DNA from: Patescibacteria group bacterium
GTDB taxonomy: Bacteria > Patescibacteriota > Patescibacteriia > UBA2591 > CALHIP01
NCBI GenBank assembly: GCA_026417895.1
Contig: JAOACJ010000015.1
Span: 1 to 41,527, forward strand
Reading direction: 5' to 3'
DNA: 41,527 nucleotides
The translations under genes were made by a program, and so were the position numbers. The notes beneath the pieces are model-generated. The model was given only the letters and a program-made list of their open reading frames with translations, searched no databases and had not been told where the DNA came from. Positions 6,866 through 15,084 of the stretch are shown piece after piece (within the stretch, counting starts at the first letter, position 1; the number at the start of each line of letters is the position of its first letter).

Positions 6866-6949
6866 TGCCGGGAGAGGGATTCGAACCCTCACGACCTTGC
6901 GGTCACAGCATTTTGAGTGCTGCGCGTCTACCAACTCCGCCATCCCGGC
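6866..6949 (-). tRNA. tRNA-Leu (anticodon CAA)
   Basis: On the minus strand, acceptor GCCGGGA pairs with TCCCGGC. The anticodon stem CAGCA/TGCTG carries loop CTCAAAA, giving CAA. A long variable arm (class II) and T arm GAGGG/CCCTC with TTCGAAT are present. The discriminator is A, as required for Leu. CCA is not encoded. It is divergently transcribed from parA. Confidence 0.95.
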
Positions 6950-6957
6950 TTAGCTTT

Positions 6958-6986
6958 ATTTTAAAATTAAAAAAATCTCTTGTCAA
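6958..6986 (-). promoter_or_regulatory. Promoter of tRNA-Leu / phosphofructokinase
   Basis: Reading leftward: TTGACA (6986 to 6981), a 17-bp spacer, then TAAAAT (6963 to 6958), placed 9 bases before the tRNA. Its -35 overlaps the -35 of the divergent parA promoter almost completely. Confidence 0.65.
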
Positions 6987-7007
6987 ATTTAGTAAATAGG
7001 ATATAAT
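6980..7007 (+). promoter_or_regulatory. Promoter of parAB
   Basis: TTGTCA (6980-6985), a 16-bp spacer, TATAAT (7002-7007). The leader to the parA ATG is about 90 nt, long for this window. It contains CTATTTGT twice, 20 bp apart (7064-7071 and 7084-7091). ATCCTATTT (7081-7089) is the inverse of AAATAGGAT (6994-7002), which overlaps the first base of the -10 box. These could be ParA/ParB operator elements; that is only inference. Confidence 0.65.
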
Positions 7008-7104
7008 CGAATCATATTGAAATGTTAATCTACCAACCGCCAATCCATAAAATAAGTCCTTCGCTATTTGTCCAATTAGCATCCTATTTGTAGATTTGTT
7101 TTAT

Positions 7105-7854
7105 ATGAAGATCATTTCTATTGTCAATCAAAAGGGCGGAACCGGCAAGACAACAACAGTTTTAAATCTTTCGTCTTGTCTTGCCAATTTTGGTCAAAAA
7201 GTTTTAGTGATTGATTTAGATCCGCAGGCGAACACCACCTCTGGTTTTGGAGTTAATAATTTTCAAAAGACAATTTACGAGATCCTTTCTCAAGAGGCTT
7301 CTTTATTAGAAAGCCTGGTGAAAATTAAAGAAAATCTTTTTTTAATTCCTGTTAACGAATCTTTGGCTGGTGCTAATATTGAATTAGTGAGTGAAAAAGA
7401 TCGCGAATTTAAATTAGCCAAAATTTTAGAACCATTACCACTTGATTTCGATTTTGTTTTTATTGATACGCCGCCTTCTTTGGGTCTCTTGACGATCAAC
7501 AGTTTAGTTGCCTCACAATTTTCTTTAATTCCTGTCCAAGCTGAATATTTTGCCCTTGAAGGTTTAGGCCAGCTCATCAATACAATCAATCTAATTAAAG
7601 AAAGTTTAAATCCTAAACTTGAGATTTTGGGAGTTGTGATTACTATGTATGATGAAAGAGCACGCCTCGCGCAAGAAGTTTTGTTTGAACTTTATAAGAA
7701 TTTTCCCTTTCGAATTTTTCGGACAGTGATTCCCCGTTCAATTAAATTAGCTGAGGCACCAAGTTTTGGACAAACAATTTTTGAATACGCGCCAAATTCA
7801 AAGGCGGCAAAGGCTTATCGGCGACTAGCTATAGAATTTTTACATTATAATTAA
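7105..7854 (+). CDS. parA: Chromosome-partitioning ATPase ParA (Soj)
   Basis: 249 residues from the ATG at 7105; the frame could begin at a TTG at 7096 but the ATG fits the family. A deviant Walker A, KGGTGKTT, lies at residues 10-17. DLDPQANTTSGFG follows, then the Walker B region FVFIDTPPSLGLLTINSL. The C-terminal RTVIPRSIKLAEAPSFGQ is typical of chromosomal ParA/Soj. It acts with ParB to segregate the origin region. parB begins 17 bases downstream. Confidence 0.95.
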   Translation: MKIISIVNQKGGTGKTTTVLNLSSCLANFGQKVLVIDLDPQANTTSGFGVNNFQKTIYEILSQEASLLESLVKIKENLFLIPVNESLAGANIELVSEKDREFKLAKILEPLPLDFDFVFIDTPPSLGLLTINSLVASQFSLIPVQAEYFALEGLGQLINTINLIKESLNPKLEILGVVITMYDERARLAQEVLFELYKNFPFRIFRTVIPRSIKLAEAPSFGQTIFEYAPNSKAAKAYRRLAIEFLHYN

Positions 7855-7870
7855 TCATTAATTTTTGCTT

Positions 7871-8698
7871 ATGCCCTTAGGTCGTGGTTTAGATTCATTA
7901 ATTCCGAGAAAAAAAATTACTTTACCTGCAAAAAAAGAAGAAGTAATCTCAGAAATCCCCCTTTCTGCTATTCGTTCTAACCCGTATCAACCAAGAGATG
8001 TTTTTGATGAACAGGCAATGGAAGAATTGGTTAATTCGATTCGGGAACATGGTATTCTTCAACCGTTGGTAGTGAATAAAATTTCTGACGATTTGTATGA
8101 ATTGATTGCCGGCGAACGGCGATTACGTGCGGCTAAAATTTTAAATTTAGAAAAGGTACCAGTGATTATTCGTTCGGCTGATGAAATCAAAAAGTTAGAA
8201 TTATCTTTAATTGAAAATCTCCAAAGAAAAGACTTAAATCCGATGGAAAGGGCGAGGGCTTATCAACGTTTAATTGATGAATTTAACTTAACCCAAGAAG
8301 AAGTGGCAAGAAAGATTGGTAAAGCAAGGGCGACAGTGGCCAATACCTTACGACTTCTTAGTCTGCCGCCGATGATTCAGAGGGTCTTGGAAGAAGAGAA
8401 GATTACCGAAGGCCATGCCAAAGTTTTACTTTCCTTAGATTCTCCAGAGAAGCAAGAAGCGATGCTTAAAAGAATTTTGGGCACCGGTATGACCGTCCGA
8501 GAGACAGAGCAACTCATTGTTTCTAAAAGAAAAAAACCGATTTTCAAAGATCAAGTTTTGCGTCTTAAAGAAGAGAGGCTTCAGGAAGCACTTGGCACAA
8601 AAGTGACTATTAAAAAACGTGGACAAAGAGGGAAAATTATTATTGAATTTTATTCAGAAAAAGATTTGGAAAATTTAATCAAAAAACTCTCCTTATAA
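7871..8698 (+). CDS. parB: Chromosome-partitioning protein ParB
   Basis: 275 residues. The ATG at 7871 gives the classic MPLGRGLDSLIP start; a TTG two codons upstream is less likely. Family motifs: SNPYQPRDVFDEQAMEELV (ParB/Srx N-terminal domain), AGERRLRAA (the CTP-binding GERRxRA box), ENLQRKDLNPMERARAYQRL, the helix-turn-helix TQEEVARKIGKARATVANTLRLLSL, and EGHAKVLLSL. It should bind parS centromere sites and form a clamp; no parS was recognised in the window. It is the second gene of a parA-parB operon. Confidence 0.95.
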   Translation: MPLGRGLDSLIPRKKITLPAKKEEVISEIPLSAIRSNPYQPRDVFDEQAMEELVNSIREHGILQPLVVNKISDDLYELIAGERRLRAAKILNLEKVPVIIRSADEIKKLELSLIENLQRKDLNPMERARAYQRLIDEFNLTQEEVARKIGKARATVANTLRLLSLPPMIQRVLEEEKITEGHAKVLLSLDSPEKQEAMLKRILGTGMTVRETEQLIVSKRKKPIFKDQVLRLKEERLQEALGTKVTIKKRGQRGKIIIEFYSEKDLENLIKKLSL

Positions 8699-8791
8699 AG
8701 ATAAACAAACTCAATTTCTCTATACAAATTTATAAAAAATTATCTTACAAAAGAAATTTCTTTTTCGCATTTCTAGGGATATCAAAAATTA

Positions 8792-10828
8792 CTATTCGTC
8801 ATTTTTATCCTTGGGACTCTGCCATGAAGCAAAATCACATTCGGGCCATTTTGAGCAAGTATAAAAAAACCTTCCCTTTTTAGTTCTCTTTTTGACCACT
8901 TGCCCCTCTCCACATTTTGGGCATTCTATTAAATCATTACCGTCATTAATCGGTTGAAGCGATTTAGTAAATTTACATTCAGGAAAACCAGAACAGGCTA
9001 AAAACTTGCCAAAACGAGAAAATTTAACTAACATTAATCTGCCACATTTTTCACAAACTTGATCAGTTTTCTCATCAATTGGTTTTTGCTGGACAATTTC
9101 TTTTTCTTTTTCTTCTAACTCCTTTTTAAATGGCCAATAGAAATCGCTGATCATTTTTTGCCATTTTTCTTTACCTTCGGCAATTTTATCTAGCCTTTCT
9201 TCCATTGTGGCCGTGAATTGATAATCAACAATCTTCGGAAAATGTTTAACTAAAAGATCATTAACGCGACAACCAATTTCTGTCGGAATAAGCCGACCAT
9301 TTTCTTTTTGGAGATAATTTCTTTCAAAAAGGGTTGAAATAATTGGCGCGTAAGTTGATGGTCGGCCAATGCCATACTTTTCTAAAACTTTAACCAATCC
9401 AGCTTCTGAATATCTGGCTGGTGGTTCGGTAAAATGTTGGTTCGACTCCAAGTTTAATAAATCTAATTTTTCATCTTTATTGACATCCGGCAAAATTACT
9501 TCATCAATTTTTATTGGATAAACATCTAGCCAACCAGCGAATTTGATTTGACTTCCTGTTGCTTTAAAATAATGATTAGCTATTGATTTTTTTTTAGCCA
9601 AAACATCGATCGTCATCGTCTTAATTCTAGCTTCGGCCATTTGACAAGCTAAACTCCGTCGCCAAATGAGATCATAAATTTTAAACTGTTCTTTAGTTAA
9701 ATAATTTTTGATTTGATCTGGTTGACGATAGATACTCGTCGGTCGGATAGCCTCGTGGGCTTCCTGAGCAATTTTTCTTTTTGTTTGATAAAAGCGAAAA
9801 GTAGGTGGCTTATAGGTTGTATCAAAATTTTTTTGAAGATAATTTCTGGTTTCTTTTAAAAATTTTTCCGATAAATTAAAAGAATCAGTTCTTATATAAG
9901 TAATTAAACCAACCAAACCTTCTTGGCCCAACTTCACACCTTCATAGAGTTGTTGAGCGACCATCATCGTTTTTTTTGTTGAATAACCAAAGCGGCGATT
10001 AGCCACTTGTTGCAGGGTTGAAGTAGTAAATGGTGGTAGGGGGGGCTTAGAGATTTCTTTTTCTCTTATTTCATTAACTAAGTAGATGGCATCTTTCAAA
10101 TTTTTAACAATTTCTTCTGCTTCTTTTTTTGTCTTGATAGTAAATTTATCTAATTTTTTCTTACCAATCTTATATAATTTTGCCTTAAATTCATTTGGTA
10201 TTTGAGATTGAGGTTTGAGTATTTTTAATTTCCGCAATACCGCGAAAATAGTGTAGTACTCTTGTGGGATAAACGATTCTCTTTCTCTTTCTCGCTCAAC
10301 AATTAGACGAAGAGCAACTGACTGGACGCGTCCAGCAGAAAGTCGTCGAGCAATTTTCCTCCAGAGAAGAGGAGATAAACTATAACCAACAAGACGATCT
10401 AAAATTCTTCTTGCTTGCTGAGCTTCAACTAAATTCAGATCAATTTGGCGAGGATTTTTGATGGCTTCTAAAACTGCTTCCTTGGTAATTTCATGAAAAG
10501 CAATTCTTTGACATTTTGTTTCTTTTTTTAGAACTTCATCGAAAATAATTTTTAAATGCCAAGCGATAGCTTCGCCTTCTCGGTCTTCATCGGTAGCAAA
10601 ATATATTTCTTTGGCTTGACTCGCCTTTTTTTTGAGTTGATTAACAATTTTTTTCTTTTTAACAGGAATGATGTATTGAGGAGTAAAATCTCTTTCGATC
10701 TCAATACCTAACCTGCTTTTCGGCAAATCTCTGACATGACCATTACATGATTCAATAATAAAATCTTTCCCTAAAAATTGGGAAATAGTTAGCGCCTTGG
10801 TTGGTGATTCAACGATAATTAATTTCAT
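8792..10828 (-). CDS. topA: DNA topoisomerase I
   Basis: 678 residues. The TOPRIM domain is at the N terminus (LIIVESPTKA, ATDEDREGEAIAWH at 78-91). ARRLSAGRVQSVALRLIVE follows, then the active-site Tyr311 in GLITYIRTDS. GLVKVLEKYGIGRPSTYA and SLACQMAEA are also typical. Two C-terminal zinc ribbons are present (CEKCGRLM...CSGFPEC and CPKCGEG...CSKWPEC). It relaxes negative supercoils by cutting one strand. The start codon overlaps the dprA stop by 4 bases, so the two are translationally coupled. The gene is convergent with parB; AAAAGAAATTTCTTTT (8750-8765), a perfect AT palindrome, lies between them. Confidence 0.96.
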   Translation of the reverse strand: MKLIIVESPTKALTISQFLGKDFIIESCNGHVRDLPKSRLGIEIERDFTPQYIIPVKKKKIVNQLKKKASQAKEIYFATDEDREGEAIAWHLKIIFDEVLKKETKCQRIAFHEITKEAVLEAIKNPRQIDLNLVEAQQARRILDRLVGYSLSPLLWRKIARRLSAGRVQSVALRLIVERERERESFIPQEYYTIFAVLRKLKILKPQSQIPNEFKAKLYKIGKKKLDKFTIKTKKEAEEIVKNLKDAIYLVNEIREKEISKPPLPPFTTSTLQQVANRRFGYSTKKTMMVAQQLYEGVKLGQEGLVGLITYIRTDSFNLSEKFLKETRNYLQKNFDTTYKPPTFRFYQTKRKIAQEAHEAIRPTSIYRQPDQIKNYLTKEQFKIYDLIWRRSLACQMAEARIKTMTIDVLAKKKSIANHYFKATGSQIKFAGWLDVYPIKIDEVILPDVNKDEKLDLLNLESNQHFTEPPARYSEAGLVKVLEKYGIGRPSTYAPIISTLFERNYLQKENGRLIPTEIGCRVNDLLVKHFPKIVDYQFTATMEERLDKIAEGKEKWQKMISDFYWPFKKELEEKEKEIVQQKPIDEKTDQVCEKCGRLMLVKFSRFGKFLACSGFPECKFTKSLQPINDGNDLIECPKCGEGQVVKKRTKKGRFFYTCSKWPECDFASWQSPKDKNDE

Positions 10829-11946
10829 AGATTTAAAATAAAATTACCACCGCCGAGATTTTTTATTTTTTCTCTAATTTCCATAATAGAGAGAGTGGCT
10901 GAAACCTGGCTCGGTGTTAGACCACTTTTTCTAATTAGTTCATCGATATGAATTGGTTCTTTTGATAAATACTTGAGTAAAATTTCTTCTTCTTTTGTTT
11001 CGGGTTTAATTTCTCTTTGTCTCAAAAGAAATTCTAGATTGAAAGATTCTAAAATATCAGTTGCCTTAGTCACTGGTTTAGCGCCTAATTTAATTAGCCA
11101 ATTACAGCCGGCTGAATTTGGGGAGTAAATATTACCAGGGACAGCAAAGACTTCTCGATTTTGATCTAAAGCAGAACGAGCAGTGATTAAGGCACCACTT
11201 TCCATCGGCGCTTCAATAACCAAGGTACCAAGCGATAAGCCAGAGATGATGCGGTTACGCATCGGAAAAGTATAGCGAGTTGGAGATGTGCCAATTGGAT
11301 ATTCAGAAATAATTGCTCCACCAGCAGCAATAATTTTTCTTGCTAATTCTTTATGAATTGAAGGATAAAGAGTTTTTTCATCAAGACCACCGCCTAGCAC
11401 AGCTATTGTTCGTCCTCCTTCTTTTAGTGTAATTTTATGAACTAAACCATCAATACCCAGAGCCAATCCAGAGATAATGGTTAGACCAACTCGGACTAGG
11501 TCTCTGACTAATCCCTCGACTACTTCGCGACCGTAAAAACTCATTTTTCTTGTTCCGACCACTGCTAAGGGGTAATTTTCTTCTCTTTTTAATTCACCCT
11601 TGTAATATAAAATAGCCGGTGGATCATAAATTTCTTTAAGAAGTTTGGGATAATTTTTATCCTTAATCGTGATAATTTTTATTTTTTCGTCTTCTAATTT
11701 TTGCCATTCCTTTTCAGGGTTGATTGTTTTTCGCCATTTAACAAATTCTTGGACAATTTCTTGTTCGAGGCCAGCCTGTATCAATTCAGAATTATTCGCT
11801 TCGAAGGCCATTTTCATTGTCGGAAAATAATCGGCAATTTTTTTTAATCTCTTCGCCTCAAATTTTAAAAAAAGAGCTAAGGTATTCCAATAAATTAAAT
11901 CATGATTCGAGCTTTGGTCACCAGTGATTGATTTAGTTGATGACAT
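10825..11946 (-). CDS. dprA: DNA-processing protein DprA (Smf)
   Basis: 373 residues. A helical N-terminal region precedes the Rossmann-like DprA core (VVGTRKMSFYGREVV, SGLALGIDGLVHKITL, TIAVLGGGLDEKTLYPSIHKELA, GAIISEYPIGTSPTRYTFPMRNRIISGLS split across the ssDNA-binding surface, VEAPMESGALITARSALDQNREVFAVPGNI). A winged-helix-like C terminus follows (PIHIDELIRKSGLTPSQVSATLSIME). It loads RecA on incoming single-stranded DNA in natural transformation. Many reduced bacteria keep it together with topA, as here. The ATG at 11944-11946 is preceded by a minus-strand promoter. Confidence 0.95.
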   Translation of the reverse strand: MSSTKSITGDQSSNHDLIYWNTLALFLKFEAKRLKKIADYFPTMKMAFEANNSELIQAGLEQEIVQEFVKWRKTINPEKEWQKLEDEKIKIITIKDKNYPKLLKEIYDPPAILYYKGELKREENYPLAVVGTRKMSFYGREVVEGLVRDLVRVGLTIISGLALGIDGLVHKITLKEGGRTIAVLGGGLDEKTLYPSIHKELARKIIAAGGAIISEYPIGTSPTRYTFPMRNRIISGLSLGTLVIEAPMESGALITARSALDQNREVFAVPGNIYSPNSAGCNWLIKLGAKPVTKATDILESFNLEFLLRQREIKPETKEEEILLKYLSKEPIHIDELIRKSGLTPSQVSATLSIMEIREKIKNLGGGNFILNL

Positions 11947-11957
11947 ATAATTTTATT

Positions 11958-11985
11958 ATTATGATAAGATAAAGAAGAAAGTCAA
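11958..11985 (-). promoter_or_regulatory. Putative promoter of dprA-topA
   Basis: On the minus strand: TTGACT (11985 to 11980), a 16-bp spacer, CATAAT (11963 to 11958). The -10 ends 11 bases before the dprA ATG, predicting a very short leader. Confidence 0.5.
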
Positions 11986-12048
11986 TACTTAGTTTGTAAT
12001 AAAAATGTTAAACTGATAATTTTCACAGTATTTTCTTTATCATTTTTA

Positions 12049-12057
12049 TGATAGAAT
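12049..12057 (+). promoter_or_regulatory. Extended -10 promoter of murC
   Basis: TGATAGAAT (extended -10, TAGAAT at 12052-12057) lies 11 bases before the murC ATG. No convincing -35 is seen at the proper distance. TATCAT just upstream forms an inverted repeat with ATGATA across a T-run, the same arrangement as in the tRNA-fMet promoter. Confidence 0.5.
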
Positions 12058-12068
12058 AAATTCAAGAT

Positions 12069-13451
12069 ATGGATTTATCTCAATTCAAAAAAGTTCATTT
12101 TATTGGTATTGGCGGCATTGGCGTTTCAGCGGTGGCAAAAATGATGATTCTTTTGGGTAAAAAGGTTTCCGGTTCTGATTTATTCGCCTCAGAAATTACT
12201 GATGATTTAAAAAGGGAAGGGGCAAAGATTTTTATTGGGCATCAAAAAGAAAATCTAGCTAAAGATATTGATTTAGTAATTTATTCACCGGCTGTGCCGG
12301 AAGATAATATAGAAAGAAAAAGGGCGAGAGAATTGGAGATTTTATCATTTTCTTACCCAAAATTTTTAGGCAAACTTTCAAAAAATTATTTTACCATTAC
12401 TGTTTCAGGAACACATGGCAAAACTACCACCACTGCTTTAATCGGTTTAATTTTAGAAAAAGCCGGCCTTGATCCAACTGTGGTGGTTGGTTCAAAAGTT
12501 AATAATTTTCAAGAAGGTAATTTTCGTTTTGGCAAAAGTAAATATCTTGTTGTTGAAGCCTGCGAGTGGAGAGCGCATATGTTGAATTTTCGGCCACAAA
12601 TAATTGTCTTGACTAATTTAGAAGAAGACCATTTAGATTATTATAAAAATCTTGACGATATTATTTTCCATTTTCAGAAATATATTGACCAAATGTCAGG
12701 TGATGGAAAAATTATTTTGAATATTGATAATGAAAATTTATTTAAAAGACTTTTACCTCATCGCAAAGTTGTTAGTTATGGTATCAAAAAACCGGCTGAT
12801 GTAGTGGCGAAAAATATTAAAATTATTTCTGGTTTTCAGGAGTTTGATTTAATAGTTGACTCTAAAGTGCATCATCTAAGACTAAAAGTGCCAGGAATCT
12901 TTAATATTTATAATGCTTTGGCGGCTTCAACCGCTGCCTTAAGTTTAGGAATTAAATTAGAAATTATTAGAGAAGTTTTAGAAAATTATTCTGGCTGTTG
13001 GCGGCGTTTTGAAGTTAAAGATTTTAAAATTGAAAATTTAAAATTGAAAATTATTTCTGATTATGCTCATCATCCAACAGCTATTCAAGAGACAATTCAA
13101 GCCGCTCGCGAATTCTATCCGAATAAAAGAATTTTTGTTATTTTTCAGCCACACCATCATCATCGGACCAAGGTTCTTTTTGATGATTTTGTGAAAAGTT
13201 TTGATAGAGTGGATTTGGCTATTATTTCTGAAATTTATGGAGTGGCCGGTCGAGAGAAAAGTGCGGATCAAAACATTAGTTCAAAAGATCTAGTCAAGAA
13301 AGTAATTGAAAGAACTGGTAAAAAAATTATCTATACTAGAAACTTAGAGGAAACGAAAAAACTTATTTTAAAAAATATCCAGCCCAACGATGTTATTTTA
13401 ATTATGGGGGCTGGTGATATCTATACAATTATTGATCAATTGATAAAATAG
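12069..13451 (+). CDS. murC: UDP-N-acetylmuramate--L-alanine ligase
   Basis: 460 residues. Motifs: HFIGIGGIGVSAVAKMM (Rossmann UDP-binding loop), the P-loop GTHGKTTTTALI starting at residue 114, TNLEEDHLDYY, NIYNALAA, and SDYAHHPTAIQETIQAA from residue 330. It adds L-Ala to UDP-MurNAc in the cytoplasm, the first step of the peptide stem of peptidoglycan. Just before the DYAHHP motif, residues about 318-328 (FKIENLKLKI) are encoded by five degenerate 7-bp units, an addition of the same type seen in murB. An epimerase-like gene starts 6 bases after the stop. Confidence 0.95.
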   Translation: MDLSQFKKVHFIGIGGIGVSAVAKMMILLGKKVSGSDLFASEITDDLKREGAKIFIGHQKENLAKDIDLVIYSPAVPEDNIERKRARELEILSFSYPKFLGKLSKNYFTITVSGTHGKTTTTALIGLILEKAGLDPTVVVGSKVNNFQEGNFRFGKSKYLVVEACEWRAHMLNFRPQIIVLTNLEEDHLDYYKNLDDIIFHFQKYIDQMSGDGKIILNIDNENLFKRLLPHRKVVSYGIKKPADVVAKNIKIISGFQEFDLIVDSKVHHLRLKVPGIFNIYNALAASTAALSLGIKLEIIREVLENYSGCWRRFEVKDFKIENLKLKIISDYAHHPTAIQETIQAAREFYPNKRIFVIFQPHHHHRTKVLFDDFVKSFDRVDLAIISEIYGVAGREKSADQNISSKDLVKKVIERTGKKIIYTRNLEETKKLILKNIQPNDVILIMGAGDIYTIIDQLIK

Positions 13452-13456
13452 AAAAG

Positions 13457-13933
13457 ATGCTTGAAGGGGTAAGAGTTAAAAAATTAAAAATTATTAAAGA
13501 CGAGCGTGGTTTTTTAATGGAAATTTTAAGATCTGATGAAAAATTCTTTCAGAAATTTGGGCAGGTCTATTTAACTTTTTGTAAATATGGCATCGCCAAA
13601 GCCTGGCATTATCACAAACTTCAAGATGACTACTTTGTTTGTTTAGAAGGAAAAGCGCTTATTGGATTGTATGATCACAGAAAAAATTCCAAGACGTATG
13701 GCCAGACAGCTAGATTTATCTTATCGGCCCCACAGGAAAGAGGGAGACATCTTGTTTTAAGAATCCCGAGAGGTGTTGTTCACGGTTTTACTGCTTTAAC
13801 CAAAAACGGGGCAAAAATTTTAAATCTACCGACTAAAGTTTATAATTACAAAAATCCCGACGAATATCGAATGCCATGGCAGACAAAAGAGATTCCATTT
13901 CGCTGGCCAAGCTTTGTCCGGAAAGGAGGGTAA
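13457..13933 (+). CDS. dTDP-4-dehydrorhamnose 3,5-epimerase-like cupin protein
   Basis: 158 residues. It resembles the RmlC family: ERGFLMEILR near the N terminus, AKAWHYHKLQDDYFVCLEGKALIGLYD (broken here by family-typical spacing), a central LRIPRGVVHGFTAL, and a C-terminal YKNPDEYRMPW. RmlC enzymes epimerise a 4-keto-deoxysugar nucleotide on the way to dTDP-rhamnose. The rest of the rml pathway is not in the window, so the substrate may be another sugar. It sits between murC and galE, probably in one transcript. A purine-rich GGAGGG lies at its 3' end (13925-13930). Confidence 0.75.
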   Translation: MLEGVRVKKLKIIKDERGFLMEILRSDEKFFQKFGQVYLTFCKYGIAKAWHYHKLQDDYFVCLEGKALIGLYDHRKNSKTYGQTARFILSAPQERGRHLVLRIPRGVVHGFTALTKNGAKILNLPTKVYNYKNPDEYRMPWQTKEIPFRWPSFVRKGG

Positions 13934-13941
13934 GGAACCTT

Positions 13942-13969
13942 AAACTATAAACTATAAACTATAAACTAT
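13942..13969 (+). repeat. Four tandem copies of a 7-bp repeat in the galE leader
   Basis: TAAACTA is repeated four times in tandem and runs directly into the galE start codon (the final copy provides the A and T of the ATG region). There is no Shine-Dalgarno sequence between the repeat and the ATG. A perfect 7-bp tandem repeat at this place could change leader length by strand slippage. Confidence 0.85.
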
Positions 13970-14951
13970 GCGCATTTTCATTACTGGTGGTGCTGGCTAT
14001 ATTGGTAGCCACATTGTTAAGGAGTTGTTAAAAGAAAAACATCAACTTTTTATTTATGATAATTTATCAAAAGGTCATCGCCAGGCAATTCTTGGTGGTT
14101 TTTTTATTAAAGGTGACTTAAAAGATAAAAATAAGTTAGATCAAATTTTAAAAAAATATCAACCAAAAGTTACTATTCATCTAGCTGGTTTTATTGAAGT
14201 AGGTGAATCAATGTTAAAACCAGAAAAATATTTTCAAAATAATGTTTTAAACGGTTTGAATCTCTTGGAGGCGATGATTAAAAATAAAATTAAATTTATT
14301 ATTTTTTCTTCTTCAGCGGCCGTTTATCAACCGCAAAAACTTCCTTTGAAAGAAAATAGTCCTTTAAAACCAACTAATGTTTATGGTCAGACCAAATATC
14401 TTTTTGAAAAACTTTTAGCCTGTTTTGAGAAAAATTATGGTTTAAAATTTATTTCCTTGCGTTATTTCAACGCCGCCGGAGCCGATCCTTCTGGCAGAAT
14501 TGGCGAAGACCATTGTCCAGAAACCCATCTCATTCCTAATATCTTGAAAGTTGCTTTAGGCCAAAAAAGATATTTTAAGATTTTTGGCGACGACTATCCA
14601 ACGCCAGATGGAACCTGTATTCGCGATTATATTCATGTCAATGATTTAGCACAAGCCCATATTTTGGCTTTGAAATTTTTAATTAAAAATAAAAAAAGTA
14701 AAATTTACAATTTAGGCAGCGAAAAAGGATTTTCGGTTAAAGAGGTTTTAGAGAAATGTCGGCTAATCACTCAGCAAAAGGTTCCCGCTAAAGTGAGGGC
14801 AAGACGAATAGGTGATTCGCCAATTTTGATTGCTAGCTCAACGAAGATAAAAAAAGAGCTTGGTTGGCAGCCAAAACACTCTGATCTAGAAACAATTATT
14901 AAAACGGCCTGGCAATTTTATCAGAATTACCCTTTTGGCTACAAAAAGTAA
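13968..14951 (+). CDS. galE: UDP-glucose 4-epimerase
   Basis: 327 residues of an extended SDR enzyme. The NAD-binding GGAGYIGSH is at residues 7-15. HLAGFIEVGES matches the HxAG..VGES of GalE. FSSSAAVY supplies the catalytic Ser, and NVYGQTKYLFEKLL gives the Tyr-x3-Lys pair. FNAAGADPSGRIGEDH and DGTCIRDYIHVNDLAQAH are GalE signatures. It interconverts UDP-glucose and UDP-galactose for surface glycans, in line with the polysaccharide cluster at 32-40 kb. A gap with CIRCE and the hrcA promoter follows. Confidence 0.93.
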   Translation: MRIFITGGAGYIGSHIVKELLKEKHQLFIYDNLSKGHRQAILGGFFIKGDLKDKNKLDQILKKYQPKVTIHLAGFIEVGESMLKPEKYFQNNVLNGLNLLEAMIKNKIKFIIFSSSAAVYQPQKLPLKENSPLKPTNVYGQTKYLFEKLLACFEKNYGLKFISLRYFNAAGADPSGRIGEDHCPETHLIPNILKVALGQKRYFKIFGDDYPTPDGTCIRDYIHVNDLAQAHILALKFLIKNKKSKIYNLGSEKGFSVKEVLEKCRLITQQKVPAKVRARRIGDSPILIASSTKIKKELGWQPKHSDLETIIKTAWQFYQNYPFGYKK

Positions 14952-14978
14952 TAAAATTTAGCCTGTGGATAACTTTTT

Positions 14979-15005
14979 TTAGCACTCTTGACTAGGGAGT
15001 GCTAA
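14979..15005 (+). promoter_or_regulatory. Perfect CIRCE operator (HrcA binding site)
   Basis: TTAGCACTC (14979-14987), a 9-base spacer, GAGTGCTAA (14997-15005). It matches the CIRCE consensus at every position. It sits 80 bases before hrcA and overlaps the promoter, so HrcA binding should block RNA polymerase until heat shock. Confidence 0.97.
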
Positions 15006-15017
15006 TCCTTTTATAAT
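14988..15017 (+). promoter_or_regulatory. Heat-shock operon promoter
   Basis: TTGACT (14988-14993), an 18-bp spacer, TATAAT (15012-15017). The -35 lies exactly in the 9-base spacer of CIRCE, so repressor and polymerase contact the same DNA. The transcript would have a leader of about 60 nt before hrcA. Confidence 0.88.
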
Positions 15018-15084
15018 AAAAAAAGATAAAAAATACAACTTAAAAATACAAAGATAAATAAAGCCCACAATTGATCTGATTTAT

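Noticed and set aside
7865-8698. parS site near parAB
   Set aside because: No sequence close to the TGTTTCACGTGAAACA consensus was found; CACGTG-like strings in dnaK (18254) and at 37047 lack the flanks.
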